Shown here: piece by piece, positions 45,053 to 58,624 of the stretch
Layout: the number at the start of each line of letters is the position of its first letter
How positions within the stretch are numbered: the stretch's first letter is position 1
Source: Aquanectria penicillioides
Taxonomy: Eukaryota > Ascomycota > Sordariomycetes > Hypocreales > Nectriaceae
Reading direction: 5' to 3'
Length of the DNA stretch: 64,000 nucleotides
NCBI GenBank assembly: GCA_003415625.1
Contig: PYIU01000007.1
Span: 1-64,000 of the forward strand
Program-made: the position numbers and the translations under genes
The notes under the pieces: generated by a model
Told to the model about the DNA's origin: nothing
Database searches by the model: none
What the model saw: only the letters and a program-made list of their open reading frames with translations

Positions 45053-46202
45053 TTATAGCCTACTTTTTTAATTAAGTGTTTATACTTTAAATTCTTAAAG
45101 AATTTATTAAGCAAAAGAAAGGTTATAATATAAATATCTTCTTTTAGCTCTTTATTTAAATACACTATAATTACATTATTCTATAATAGCTTCTTCCTAA
45201 TCTATATAGTATAAGTAAGTAGCATTCTCTAAAAGTTAGCTTTTATAGTAAAGAAAAAAGTCTTTTAGTAATTAATACCTTCCTTTTGCATAAAGCTATA
45301 TACTATAAATTAAGCTTTATATATAACTATTATACTATTTTTATCTCTTTTATATTAATTTACTTACTTTACTATAAGTAGTCTTTTGCCCTTTAGCAAT
45401 TCTCTCTTTAGGATAAATTTAAGTATGCCTTTATTAATAAGGGTATAAATCTCCTTAAAGAATGCCTTTCTCTAAAGGTTAGTATTTAGCTAATTAAGAG
45501 CATTATAGATTATAGCTAAATTAGCATTAATGCAGGCAGCTAGAATTTACTTCTTTATAGCTATTATTAGTATTATAAGGTATCTCTTAAAGTTATTAAA
45601 CGCTTCTTTTAGCTATAATTAAATAATTTCTTTACCTTTTGCTATAGGCAGTAAAATAGGCTTATAAAACACTATATATATTATTATAATAACTTTCTTT
45701 ATCTTAAGGTTTTAAATTCTATATGCCTTAATTCCTTAAAATCCTATAAGGATTCCTTTTTAACTATAAAGCAGCATTTTCTTAAATTTATTACACTTTT
45801 CCTATTTAATATAAATAAATGCCTTTAACCCTAAAATCTATAGATACTTAATACTTAATATATATTTCTTTTTTAAAATTAGATCTATAAAGTAAACCTT
45901 ATAAAGGGTCTTTTAGTTTAATAACCTTATTACTATAATATTAGCAATATATATAACTATAAGAATAATCTCTTTTTATAGCCTAAAAGGGATATTTATT
46001 GCTATTATTATACTTCTTACTTTCTTTTAGATTGTATAGTTTGCCTATTTAATAAAGCTATTCTATTTATAGCTATATAGCAATATAATAATTATAAGAA
46101 TCTCTATCTTTAAAAGAAGTTTATTAATCTTTCTATTAATAAATTTATAGCTATTATTAAACTATATCTTTTAGAGTAAACTATAGGCTATAATAGTTTT
46201 AA

Positions 46203-46208
46203 ATACTA
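46203..46208. repeat. Target-site duplication, left copy (ATACTA)
   Basis: ATACTA directly precedes the LTR at 46209 and is repeated directly after the LTR that ends at 58618 (58619-58624). This shows that 46209-58618 entered as one unit. Confidence 0.8.
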
Positions 46209-46589
46209 TAGTAGTGAATAGGGATATTAGCTAAAACACACACCCTACCTAAAAGGGTATAGGGTAAGCAGGTTCGGTTAAAGACCAAACAGCCTTCTTA
46301 AGTAGCTGCAAATAACTTAAAAGAGTATTAAAGCATTTAATTAAATGCTTTAAAGTGTCCCTTAAAGAAAAGAAAGAAAGAAAATAGAGCAGAAAGTTAT
46401 AAATAAAGTAATATTATAAAGGGCTATACTAAGACTTTAATAGGGTCTAAATGCAAGAAATTTAAAATTTTAAAAATAAAAATTAATTAAAGAAAACTGC
46501 CTATTTATTTTCTATATCTTTAAGGTCTCTTTTATCTTTTTAATTAACCTAATAATAAATTGATTTATATTACTTTAAACTCTAACTTA
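46209..46589 (-). repeat. 3' LTR of the 12.4-kb gypsy element
   Basis: 381 bp. Its minus-strand ends are TAAGTTAGAG and TCACTACTA, ancestrally TGAGTTAGGG and CCACTACCA. It shares the start TAGTAGTG with the 58239 LTR, which the 59850 copy lacks, supporting pairing with 58239-58618. Confidence 0.88.
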
Positions 46590-49500
46590 TCCCTCTTTAA
46601 TACCTTAATGCTTGCTTTTAAGTAGACTAAAGGCATAATATAAAAGGAAAACTTTAAGCTTAATCTATTTAAATGCAAAGAAAATCTTAAAGGAAGTATT
46701 TAATTAAATGCTTTATATCTATAATCTATTGTTTAACTTACTATTATCTCTCTTTATAATTTATTTTACTTTTAATATTTAACTTCTTTATTTTAACTTT
46801 ACTATTACCTTTCTTTATAATGCAATTCTTAATTATAGTATTAATTAGCATAAAACTAATAAATAGAAATTAAAGGTTTAAATAGCTTATAAATAGCAAT
46901 TATAATCTTATTCTATTAATTTATTAAAATTAACCCTTTTAATGCATAAAAGATTTAGCTCTTTATCTAAAGGAGTTTAAAAATAGCCTATTAATTAATC
47001 TAAAGTAAATTTATTTATTTAATCCTAATAGTTATCTTTCTTTTAGTAAAGGCAATATAGTTTAAATTATAATTACTTTATTAAGTTTAAATAGCAATAT
47101 TAATAATATTTCTAACTATAATATTAGCAATTATAGTATAACTCCCTTCTTTTGCTATATACTTAATTAATTAAGGAACTAATAAAGGTAGTGTAAAGCG
47201 CTTATAAAAACTCTATTTATTATTTTTAGCAATAGGCAAATTTAAGTTTATTTAATTAAATTGCTATAAAATAGCTAACTTAAATAAAGGTATTTATTAA
47301 ATTAATTAAATTAATTTAATTACTTGCCCTTTATTTAAAGAGTTAATAAATATTTAATTAAATGCATTAAAATAAGTAAGTATATTTTAGTTAATTTAAA
47401 TTTCTTTTTTAAATGCATTTAATTAAGTAGTGCTTATATAAATTAATAAGCTAATAGGCAATTTATATAAGGGCTAGGCAGATTTAATTACTAGTTTAGG
47501 CTTAATAGTAAGTTTAAAGGCAAAAGTTTTAGACTTAAGGTATAGACTATAAAGGCAAGTTGCTTTAATGCTTTAACTTTAGCAATTTAAGGCTTATTTA
47601 AAACCTTCTTTTTTATTATTATATAAGATAATAATAACTTTAGTAAACTTATTAATTTTAGTAGAAAATCTATTTATTATTTAATACCTATAGATTTAAT
47701 AGTATTTAATTAAATTATTAGCCAAAAAACAATAGAGTAGTTAAGGGCCTAATAGTAAAGGTAGACTTATTTAATAGCTATTGCCCTAAAGATTAAGCGG
47801 CTTTAAGATAATTTAATATTTATTTCTAGAAGTTTAATAATTAACTCCCTTTTAGCTTATTGTATAATAACCTTTTAAATTAATATAAAGCTATTAAATA
47901 TTAAAGGAATTATTTTAAAATCTTAAGATATAAGTAGATTTTTAAGTTTTAGTAAGTTTTATAAGCTTATATTAATTAAAGAACTTTCTATTAGTAATAT
48001 TAAGTTTATTAAGAATAATAGTACTAATAAAGTCTTGTATTTAATTGGTATTTAAAGCAATTAATTAAGTACTTTTCCTTTATTTATGCTTAATAAAAAT
48101 CTAATTGCAATGCATTAATGCTAAAAGGGGATTATTAATAGCATTATACTTGCTATTAAAAATTAAGGGCTAAATTATAAAGTATTTAACAATTAAAGTT
48201 TTAGTAAATCTAACTATTCTATAGATATTAAAAAAGAAAAAAAAAGCATTTAAAAAGCTATATTTTTAATTTTTAGCTTGCTTAATAATAGGTATAATAA
48301 AAACTAAAAAATTATAGGGCAGCCCTATTTTAGTTATAATCTCTCTTTATACTATAATAAGTATAATAGCTTGTTTATTCTAAAGGATATTAATAGTATT
48401 ATAAATAATTAAATGCTTTAGCTATCTATTTTAAATAAAGAAGCTTTAATAGATAGTATTAATAAAGTAAGTAAAGCTAATTAATAGCCTTTTATTATAT
48501 ATTACTTATTAAAACTCTATAAGCATAAAACTAATTAAATATTTAGTTTTTTTAATATTTATTTCTTTTAGTAAAAGCTTATAAAAGAAGCTCTTTTGCT
48601 TTTATTTATTCTTTTTAATCTTAATACTTGCAATTAAAAGATTAATTTAATAAATTATAAGGATATTAATAAGTCTATAGGTAAGGGTAGTAAAAAGAGC
48701 TTAAATACTAAAGTTTAAGGCTATTTCTTTCTTTTATAGATTTTTAAATAAGTCCTATAAATCTTAATAATAGAATATTTAGGCTTAGCAAGAGTTAAAA
48801 GGGAAGTCTTTAAAGCAATTAATATTAGTAAGCTAAAAATCTAAATTGCTTTTATTACCTAAAATAGATTAAGTTTCTAACTTATTAAACTAATAATTCC
48901 AATTTATTTAAGGGTAGAATAGTATAGATTAACTATTAAGCAATTAATTAAATGTTTTAATAGTATTTTCTTTACTAAAAAAAAAGAAATCTTCAATCCT
49001 GCCTTTATTTTAAATGACTTCTTTAGCTATATAGAGGTTTTTGCTTAGCATTAAAAATTGCGCCTTTAAAGTAATTGCACTTAAGGTTGCTTTTTTTAGC
49101 CCTATTATAAAATAAAGTAAAGATTAATAGGGGGTTTAAAAGCTTATAATTAAATACTTATAACTTAAGAGATAAAGATTATTAGTATTTTATAGGTATT
49201 ATAAATAAAGTTAAAGTAATATAACTTACTATAAAATTATTAAAAGGAGGGAAAGAGTTATAGGCATAAGGCAGGTTAATATAATTTAAGTGCCTTTATT
49301 TTTAGTTTAATATTATTTAAGTAAATTACTATTTTAATATTTATATATATATAAATATTAATAAGTTTCTTAAAATAGTATACTTTTTGGTATTTAATAA
49401 GAATTTTATTAGTATTTAGTTTTTACCCTAAATCTTAAGGGTTAATTTCCTATTTATTATAAAAGCATTATATTAGCCCCCCTTTTTATTTCTTTCTTTT

Positions 49501-51200
49501 TAGCTTATTATTCTTTACCTCTTTAATTCTTTTGTACCTTTAATTATTACTGCAATTTTCATTCTTTATTTTATAATAGCTTTATATTGCAATAAGCTTA
49601 AGTCTTTTGCCTTTATACCTTATAATTATCTCCTTAATGTATGCAATCTTACTATTAGCTATATTTAGGCTTTTAAATTCTTTTATTAATACTTTACTTA
49701 TTAATATATCTATAATAGTTTCTTTTATAAGGCTTTAATTAATACTATTAATATTGCTATTAAATAATTAATAAATATCTCTTTTTATATTGCTTTTTAA
49801 TTATTATTTTTATTTAGTAATTAATTAAATACTTTTAGATTTAATAATGCTTTAATATTTAGATTTATAGCTTTTAAGCTTTTAATTAACTTAATTAGCC
49901 CTTATATATTAAAATTGCCTTTAAAGAAGATAGTAAGTAGACTAATTATAAACTTACTTAATAGTTTATTTTACAATTGCCATTTTACAATTTAGTACTT
50001 TATTTTAAAGTAAATCTTCTTTTTTAATATTAACTTTAGTTTATATATATCCCTATAGAATAGGCTTATTTAGTAAAGTACTTTTTAATTTAGCTATTAA
50101 CTTACCTTAAGTATATTAAGGCATTTATTATTGCCTTTATTAAATATATTAACCCCCTTATATATTGTAAATGCATTTAATTATATACTTCTATAGTTTC
50201 TGTCTATAATAAATATATCCTTATTCCCTTTTATATATATATTTTAGCATTAAGTTATATAGATAGCTGCTATATTAATTGTATTTAAAATAGTTAATCT
50301 AAATATAAATAGAGCTTTTTTTATAAATATTAATTAAAGGGTTTTTATAAAGGCCTTTATAACTTTCCTTTAGGTAGTATAGATACTATTAATAAGTCTA
50401 CTTAACTATTAACTTTTGCAGTAGATTTTCTTAGGCTAATTACTTATCTATAAATTATATATAGTTTTTCTATTAATAATATAGCTAGTAATTGCTAGTT
50501 AATTAAATAAGTATAAAAAGTATTTAATTAAAAGCATAAAGTAAATTTTAATTAATAAAAATAATAGTTTTTAGCTTATCTTTTAGTATAGATTAATTAA
50601 GTATAGTTTTTAATTTATTAATAATAGTTTAATAAATAAAAGATAGTACTATAAAGCAATTAATTAAATATTTCTATACCTTTTAAGGCTATTACTATTA
50701 TTATATTATTTTAATAACCTTAAAACTTAATTTTTACTAAATATATTTAAATTTTTAAATTTTTTATAAATATTAATACTTTATTTCTTACTATTTTCTA
50801 TATATTTTTATCTATTTTTAAATGATTTTAACCCTTTTGCTATAATTTTTAAGCATTTTTATTTTATTTTTATTAATTTTTAGTATAATTTTTAAAGTTT
50901 TTAAATAGATTTTTAAGGGATTTTTAGGGATTTTTAGTATTTTCTTAAGGTTTTTAGCTAATTTTTAATTATTTTTATTTAGTTTTATTTAGTTTTATTA
51001 TTCTTTTGCTTGCCTTTAATTACTTTTTATTTTACTTTTTTACTTTATTTTAAGCAGCTTGTCTTTTTTTAGTATAGTATTAGTTTTAGTATTTTTACTT
51101 TCCCCTTTTTAACCTTTAGCACCCCTTCTTTAATAGCAATTTAATTGTTTTTAGCCTAATGCTATTGCTAATTATTTAATTAATTACTTACTATATTTTA
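46590..51200. other. Unassigned 4.6-kb segment of the gypsy element, between pol and 3' LTR
   Basis: Homologous along its length to 60231-64000 and partly to 525-1509, so it is a genuine part of the family and not a chance insertion. No retroelement domain is recognisable. In the less mutated copy, the plus strand at 62281-62590 gives a frame whose stops are only TAA/TAG. It has protein-like composition (CKDISKSIGKGSKKS, EYLGLVRIKREVFKAIN), antisense to pol; a minus-strand frame is not excluded. Confidence 0.55.
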
Positions 51201-54200
51201 ATACTATATTTATTAATTGCTATTTATCTTTAGAATTTAAACTTTAATAATCTCCTTAAGCCTAATATAAATATATATTATAATATTATTATTTAAGCTT
51301 TTTATAGCATTTAAATTAAGTTTATTCTATTTCTACTATTCTATAGATTTAATTTACATTTAATTAAATGCTTCTCTTTCTTTTTTTACCTTTAATAGTA
51401 CTTTTTAATTTATACTAAAAGTCTTTTTATTATCCTTATTTACTTACTATCTATCCTTATTCTCTATAAACTTCCTTAATTAATTACTATAAATTATATT
51501 AAAAAGCTTAACTCTATTTATAGTATTAAAGATATAACTCTTTATTTTATTAAATGCATTAGCAATTCTATAAAGGCCTAACTAATATAACTTTATTTTT
51601 ATAATGCAAAATATATCCTTTTAATTTTATATATTATACTAAAGAACTAAATCTCTAATAGCAAAAGGCTCTTTATACAGTCTATATTAATTCTTTTTGG
51701 TCTCTTTATTAGCAATTAATCTTTAGAATGCAATTACTTATTGCCTAACTTCTTTTATATCTTTTTGCTTTTGCTTTAAAATCCTAATTATTTACTTAAA
51801 TAAATCTTTAGTAAAGATTATATTATTCTATTTAATTAAACACTATATAGGCACTTCCACTTCTAGAGAAAGGACTAGCTTCTATCTATAAAGTAAATAA
51901 AAAGGTAATCTTCTATATAAAGTATAGATAGCTGCTCTTTTAGCTAATAAAGCTATTAGCAAAATATTTACTTATTTTTCTTTTTCTTTACCCTTTTTCT
52001 TTAAGAAACTTATTATAGTAGTATAACTACCTTTAATAAGTCTATTTACTTTAGGGTTATAAATAAAAGTATTAATAACTTTTATATTAAGGCTATTAAG
52101 ATCTTTAAGAATCCTTTTTATAATCTCTTTTTTATTATTAATAATTACTCTTTTTAGCATTCTATATTAATAGTGTAGTTTTTTAAGGAATTTTACAATA
52201 TAATAACTATTTAATCTTAGGATTGGTTTAGCCTTTACCTATCTATAAAGATTGCATTTAGCTTTTAGTATAAATTTAAATCCTTTATTAAAAAGTATAT
52301 ACTATCTATTAAAATAAATCTTTATTATTAAATAGATAGGCTTAATAGATATAAAGGCTTCTATTAATCTTTAGGGAATATATATTTAATATATTAGGCA
52401 CTGCCTAATAGCTTTTATAATGCTCCTTTTTATACTTTACTAATAGTACCTTTTAAAAAGAAGTATATAAATAGCATTATAATTATAATGCCCTCTATTA
52501 ATATAGTATAATTTAATTAAATCCTTTTAAATATCTTCCTTTTCTATAATTAACCTTAAGTTGCCTTTCTATTTTTTAGCTTTAATCTATAAGCAGCTAC
52601 CTTTTATAAAGTATTTCTTAGCCTTTAGCTATAAGCATTAGTAATTCTATAGAATAATACCTATTAGCCTTTTTAATAAAAGTAAGTATTCCCTTAATTG
52701 CAATAAAGGTCTATTATAATTCTTTTTTAACTTTATTAATTTATCTTTAATCTTAATAATATTAAAATAAATATTAATAAACTCTTTAATATTACCTTTA
52801 GCCTTTTAATCTATTTAATTAAATACTTTTAAACCTTTTTTAAATAGTCTATTAGCTATATTATTTTTATTTCTAAAAATATATTAAATAGTAAAATTAA
52901 ATAATAGAATATAATTAATCTATTAAATAACTATTACATTAAGGATATTGCTAGCTTTACTATTAAGCTAATAGATTAAAACTTAAGAATCTATCTCTAA
53001 AATAAAGGGCAATCTATATATATAGCTATAAAGGCATTTAATTCTATATAATACACCTTTATATTTAAGTTTAATAGCATTATACCTTTATTCTATAGAA
53101 GTTTAAAAACTAAATTTATACTTTATTAAATGCCTCTTCCCCTCTATTATCTATATTAATACTGCACTTTAGCCTTTTTTATTGGCATTAATTATAAGGA
53201 TAACCTCCCTAAATCCTTTAGAAAGGTTTAATATTGCTAAAATAAAAGTAAAGGTTATTTTTTCTTTAAGAACTGCTATAGTATTAGCTTATTCCTTACT
53301 CTATATCTATATAGTATTCTTTTTTAATAATTAAATAAAAGGTTTAGTAATTTAAGTATATCTTTTAATTTAAATTTAATAATAGCCTATAATTCCTAAA
53401 AATGCTTTAATTTACTTTAGGTTATAGTATTTTTTCTATTTATTAATTTTAATTACTTTTTTCTTTACTAGCTGCCTTTTAGCTATATTGTATAAATATT
53501 TAATAATAACTGCAATATATTAGCAGAACTTTAACTTCCTTATAGAAATTATACACTTAAATAGCTTAATATTTAAAAGAGTTTTATTTAAATTAATTAA
53601 ATGCTTTAGAATAAATTTCTATATATTAAGGAGTACCTTCTCTTTATTATACTTAATCTTTAGTCCTTTAATAGCAATATTATTTAAAAAGGCTTAATAG
53701 ACTTTTAGTAATAAATTAAAGAGGATTTTAATTATAATCCTTAAGAACTATATTATTAAATTAATTCCTCCTTATAGTAAAGTATATATTCTAAAAAGCC
53801 CTAATAGTATATTAAAAGTTATTAAATTTTAACTTTCCTCTATTAAGGAAATTTAATTATATTTTAAAAAAAAGTCTAAAAGAGTTAGGATTTTATATAT
53901 TTTAAATTTAGCTAAAAATTTATTAGCTCCTAAAGGAATTAATCTATTCTATATTATATATATATTATATCTTTTAGCTAAATTAATTAAATAAAGTCCA
54001 CTATCCTTTTTTACTATTAGTATATATAGATTTTAATAGGCAGTATAAAACTCTTAAAGGATTTCTCTCTTTATTTAAGTTTTTAGCAATTTAATAACCT
54101 TCTTTTTTAATCCTTTAAGGATTAAAATATTTCCTATTTATTAGGCTTTATATTTAATTATCTTAATAATTTATAAAGGGGCTACTTTAAGGTCTAGTCT

Positions 54201-57200
54201 TCTATACTCCTTAAAATTTTAAGTAAATGCCGCTTCTCTATTATAAAGAATTTCTAAAAGAATACTTTTCTTTTTATTAATAAAGATCCTTTTTATTTAA
54301 TTAATTACTTTTTAAAGTCTTTCTTTATATAGCCTTAATCCTTTAGCTATTTTAAAGAACTTAAGTATTAGGAGCTTTAAGTATTTAAACTTCTCTTTAA
54401 GGTCTCCCTTTACTTCCTTCTACCTTTTCTTTTTTTAATATAGATCCCCTTTAAGAATAGATCTATTTAATAGAATATTATCTTTAGAATATATTTTATT
54501 AGCTTTTTATTTATATATTATATTAATAAATGCCACTTTCTTTCTTTAGTATATAGCTAATTATAGCTTTTTCTTTACCTTTATTACCTTTATATAATTA
54601 ATCTTTAATTAATTTTTAACTATTAATTAAATTACTACTTTTATTAATGCTTTATTTAACTATTTAATTAAATGCTTATTATTATCTTTTTTAGACCCTA
54701 TAATTTTATTAGTTTAAAAGAACTTTAGGAATTTATTTTTAGTTGCCTTAAGTAGTCTCTATACTTCTTAAGGCATTCTATTTAATATTTTTAGCAGTAG
54801 GTATAATAATCTTAATTAAGCTAAATTAATATTATAGAAGCATTTCTCCTTTTAGAAATATATAATTAAATATAACTTTAGTAGCCTTAATAAAGGGCAT
54901 TCCTAAAATAAAAGAAATAGAAATATATTCTCTTAAAGTAATATAGAATCTTTATATTATTTAAATATTTTTAAAAAATAGCTTAATATCCACTTCTTTA
55001 TATATTTAAATTTAATTATTAAAGTAAAATATAGTAAAAGCTTCTATAGGCTTTACTTTTAGCTTATATTTTTATACTATTTTATTAAAAATAATATTTC
55101 CTTTTAACCTAAAATCCACTAAAGCTTCTTAAATTATTCTATTAAAGTTACTTAACTTTACTTAAATTTTTAGCAATTCTTAGCATTAAGCTAAAGTTCT
55201 TTAATGCTATTAGTCTAAAATATTTATATAGACTATTAAATGCATTTAATTAAATATAACTTTTTCCTTTTTAATTATTATATAGCTAATATTAACTTTA
55301 TTAATACTTCCTTAATCCTTAATAAGGTATTCTTTAGGCAATAGTATATAATAAAGTTTAAATTCCTTTTTAATTAATATACTATTAATACTATACTATT
55401 TAGCAATACAATTAAAGTACTTCTTTAAGAATATTACTTTTAGATTATTAATTATAACTAAATTAGCAGCTTATTAAATCTATCTCTTTTTAAGTAAGGG
55501 TTTAAGTTTTATTTATTTAACTTCTTTTATTCCCTTTATATAATTAAAAACTATCTTTAAGATATTATTACCTAAAGGAGAGTTAAAAGTAATTAAGTCC
55601 TTAATAGTTATTTAAACTTTTAATTTTACTACCTTTTTATAAACTTATCTTTTTATTTAAATAACCTTAAGCATTTAATTAAAAGCATTTTAATTCTTTT
55701 CTTTAAGAATAATATTAGTAATCTCCTTATTTTTAATAAATTCCCTATTTATAACTTAAATAAAAGATTAAGTTCCCTTTTTCTCTTTTTAATTAGCTAA
55801 TTTCTCTTTTAATTCTACTTTTATGCATTTTATAGCATTAGTTTCCAATATAATATTAGTAATAAAAGGGTTATTAATCGATTCTATAGCTTAATTATTA
55901 ATAAGAATGCAATTAACTTTAGGTTCTTAAGTCTCCTTAAGGGAATTCCTATTAAGCATTAAAGAGCTATACTTTAGTTAATTAATATACTTAAGGAAGT
56001 CTTTAATTAAATGCTTCTTTTCCTTAATAACTTATTATTTTTATACATTTAGCTTATTTATTATTATAACCTTAGCTTAGCTATAAATCTTAAAGGTAAG
56101 GAATTTTAAAATCTATAAAATAACTATTTTTCTTACTCCTTCTTTAATAGCAAGCTTATATATTAATTTTAAGAGTAATAAGAGTTCCTATTGCTTTATT
56201 TAAATAAAGCTAGCATTACTATTATAGTCTATAAATCCCTTTCTTCTATCTTCTATAAAAAATAGGCAATAGTTTAAAAAATACTTTACTTTTATATAAT
56301 AAAAGCACTTTAGATCCCTATTATAACTTATATTAATATAGAAGTTATAATAAGAATATATATAATTAGATTCTTTTACTTAATTAAGGTTGTTTTTAAT
56401 TAATAATAATAATTCTATTTTTAGTTAATTAATCTTTTAGTATATAATCCTTTTTAACTTTTATAATTTATTTATAATATCTTAAGCTATATTAATTTAT
56501 AGCTTCTTTATTCCTTTAGTAAAAAGACTTAACTCCTCTTTTAAGCTTTAAATAGAGTTAGGGAACTTAAGCTTTTAATACTAAAGCTAATTTTAATAAG
56601 CAAAAGGGCTTTTAGTTTTCCTAAAATATCTAAAGTTATTATTTTTTCTTTTTATCTAAAAGATTTAAATTTCTTTTTTAGCATTAAAGAAGTTCTTAAT
56701 TAGCTTAATTATTTCTTTATACCTTATTATTCTTAAGGTATTTAGGTATTTCCCTTTCTATTAGTAAATATTAATAATAATGTTTTTTAGTATAGCATTA
56801 TAAACAGCTTAAGCCTATACTATAAAAGCCTTTTAGCTAATAGAATTTACTTTTCTATTAAATTGGGCATACTTTATAAGCCACTAAAGGATAACTCTAT
56901 ACTCTATAGATTGGATTGAAGTTATATTTATTTACTAAAGCTTATTTTTAAATAGATCTAATTAATTTAAATCCTAATACTTAAAGGTTTTTAAAAGGTT
57001 TTACTTTATAGTAGTTTAATTATTGCCTTTTAATAAGTTTATAATATCTTAAGATACTTTAAAGGTTATATAGTATATAAGAGCTTTGCCCTTTATACTA
57101 TCTATAATTCCTTAATTAATTATAAATCTATTATATAATTTAAGGAAATATATAATATTCCTTCTATTAAAAATTATATTAAGCAATTAAATAAAAATAA

Positions 57201-58238
57201 TAATTACTTTTATTATTTTAGCTAATATATTTAGTTTATTCTCTTTAGGAATGTTAATATTAATAGTATTAATTAACTTAAAAAGGATAGTTAAAGATTA
57301 TTAACTATATTAACCCCCTTTACTTTTAATAGAGCTTAAAGGGTTTAATTGCATTTAATTAAATATTCCCTTTATTTTCTTATTTAAAAGCATTAATAAA
57401 TTATAGTTATTAGGATTTCTATAATAAATATTCCAGTATATATATATAAGGGAGTGTAAGCTAGCTGCCTAACTTTTAGGGTTATAAATTGCAATAAAAT
57501 AATATATATATATAATAAAAGAATAAAATAATAAAATAAATTAAAATATATATTAAAATAATTAAAAAAAGTAAAAAAAAGGGATAATAATATTATATTT
57601 AATAAGGCTTTATTTTAATAAATTTAAACTAGCTTTTTAAAGTTAATAATAATAGATAAAGTAGCCAATTAAAATAATAGTAAGTATATATATATGCCCT
57701 TTAGCTAAAGTCTAAAGACTAATAAAAATAATAAAAATTTCCTATTTTCTATAATTAATTAAAGATTAAGTAATCTTTTTCTTTCTTTTCCTTCTTCTTT
57801 TTTAGTCTATAAATTAAGCTTTTAGTAGTTTTAAGTATACTTTAATATTTAAAAGTATTTAATTAAATACTTATATATTATTTGCACTATTATTTTACTT
57901 TATATACCTTTATACTAATATATTAGCATTATATTAAATTATTAAATTTTTCTATATATTTACTTTAACTATAGTAATAGGTTTTCTTTTTCTAAAATGT
58001 AAACTTATATTAGTATCTTTACTTACTTTTAGTATTATTTTTAATTTTAGTGCCTTTTATTTTTATAGAAGTAATAGATTTTCTAGTATTTAGGAATTCC
58101 TAGATCTTTATAATCGATTGTCTATTACTTCTTTAGGTTCTTAATAATAGCTTAAAAGTATTACTAAAGAGTTTAATTAAATACTTTAGTGTCTTTTTAA
58201 ATAACTTAAAGGCTTCTCCTTACTATAACCTTTAAATA

Positions 58239-58618
58239 TAGTAGTGAATAGAGATACTAGCCAAAATACATACCCTACCTAAAAGGGTATAGGGTAAGCA
58301 GGTTTAGTTGAAGATTAAATAGCCTTTTTAAGTAGCTGCAAATAACTTAAAAGAGTATTAAAGCATTTAATTGAATGCTTTAGAGTGTCCCTTAAAGAAA
58401 AAAAAAAAGAAAATAGGGCAAAAAGTTATAAATAAAGTAATATTATAAGGGGCTGTACTGGGACTTTAATAGAGTCTAAATGCAAGAAATTTAGAATTTT
58501 AAAAATAAAAATTAATTAAAGAAAACTGCCTATTTATTTCCTATATCTTTAAGGTCCCTTTTATCTTTTTAACCAACCTAATAATAGATTGATCTATATT
58601 ACCTTAAACCCTAACTTA
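58239..58618 (-). repeat. 5' LTR of the 12.4-kb gypsy element
   Basis: 380 bp. It aligns to 46209-46589 and 59850-60230 over its whole length, and similarity to those copies stops at 58618, where the ATACTA target duplication begins. It contains GCATTTAATTGAATGC, a less mutated form of the family palindrome. Confidence 0.88.
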
Positions 58619-58624
58619 ATACTA
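58619..58624. repeat. Target-site duplication, right copy (ATACTA)
   Basis: Matches 46203-46208 exactly and directly follows the 5' LTR. Confidence 0.8.

Larger units (their letters stand above)
42777..46208 (-). mobile_element. Ty1/copia element 3, 3' half (RIP-degraded)
   Basis: From the LTR at 42777-43035 inward, the sequence is AT-rich with no ORF. The minus strand at 44224-44258 encodes IIIAIYIDNILIV, the decayed YVDDIL catalytic box of copia reverse transcriptase, followed by NNKNINTF. The element continues upstream at 58625-59849 after the 12.4-kb gypsy insertion; the ATACTA target duplication at 46203-46208 and 58619-58624 marks the split. A small TRIM-like element is also inserted (44411-45052). 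Confidence 0.82.
46209..58618 (-). mobile_element. 12.4-kb Ty3/gypsy LTR retrotransposon (RIP-degraded)
   Basis: LTRs 46209-46589 and 58239-58618 plus the flanking ATACTA duplication define one element of 12.4 kb. The coding strand is minus: RT relics KKDSGLY near 53990-54060 and AFLNNIAIKG with KIKYNKE near 53646-53695. The latter is the decayed FLDDIxxKGP..YxxE box of a fungal gypsy lineage. The integrase C-terminal region, with an NIKRI.FALQK-like block (family TRNIK..RP..KLD), lies near 51550-51700. Gag should lie at about 55000-57500 but is unreadable. The 4.6 kb between pol and the 3' LTR (46590-51200) has no assigned function. There are no intact ORFs. It is inserted in copia element 3. 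Confidence 0.87.

Noticed and set aside
51972..52160. 62-codon ORF on the minus strand
   Set aside because: A stop-free stretch within the integrase region of the RIP-degraded gypsy element, not an independent gene.
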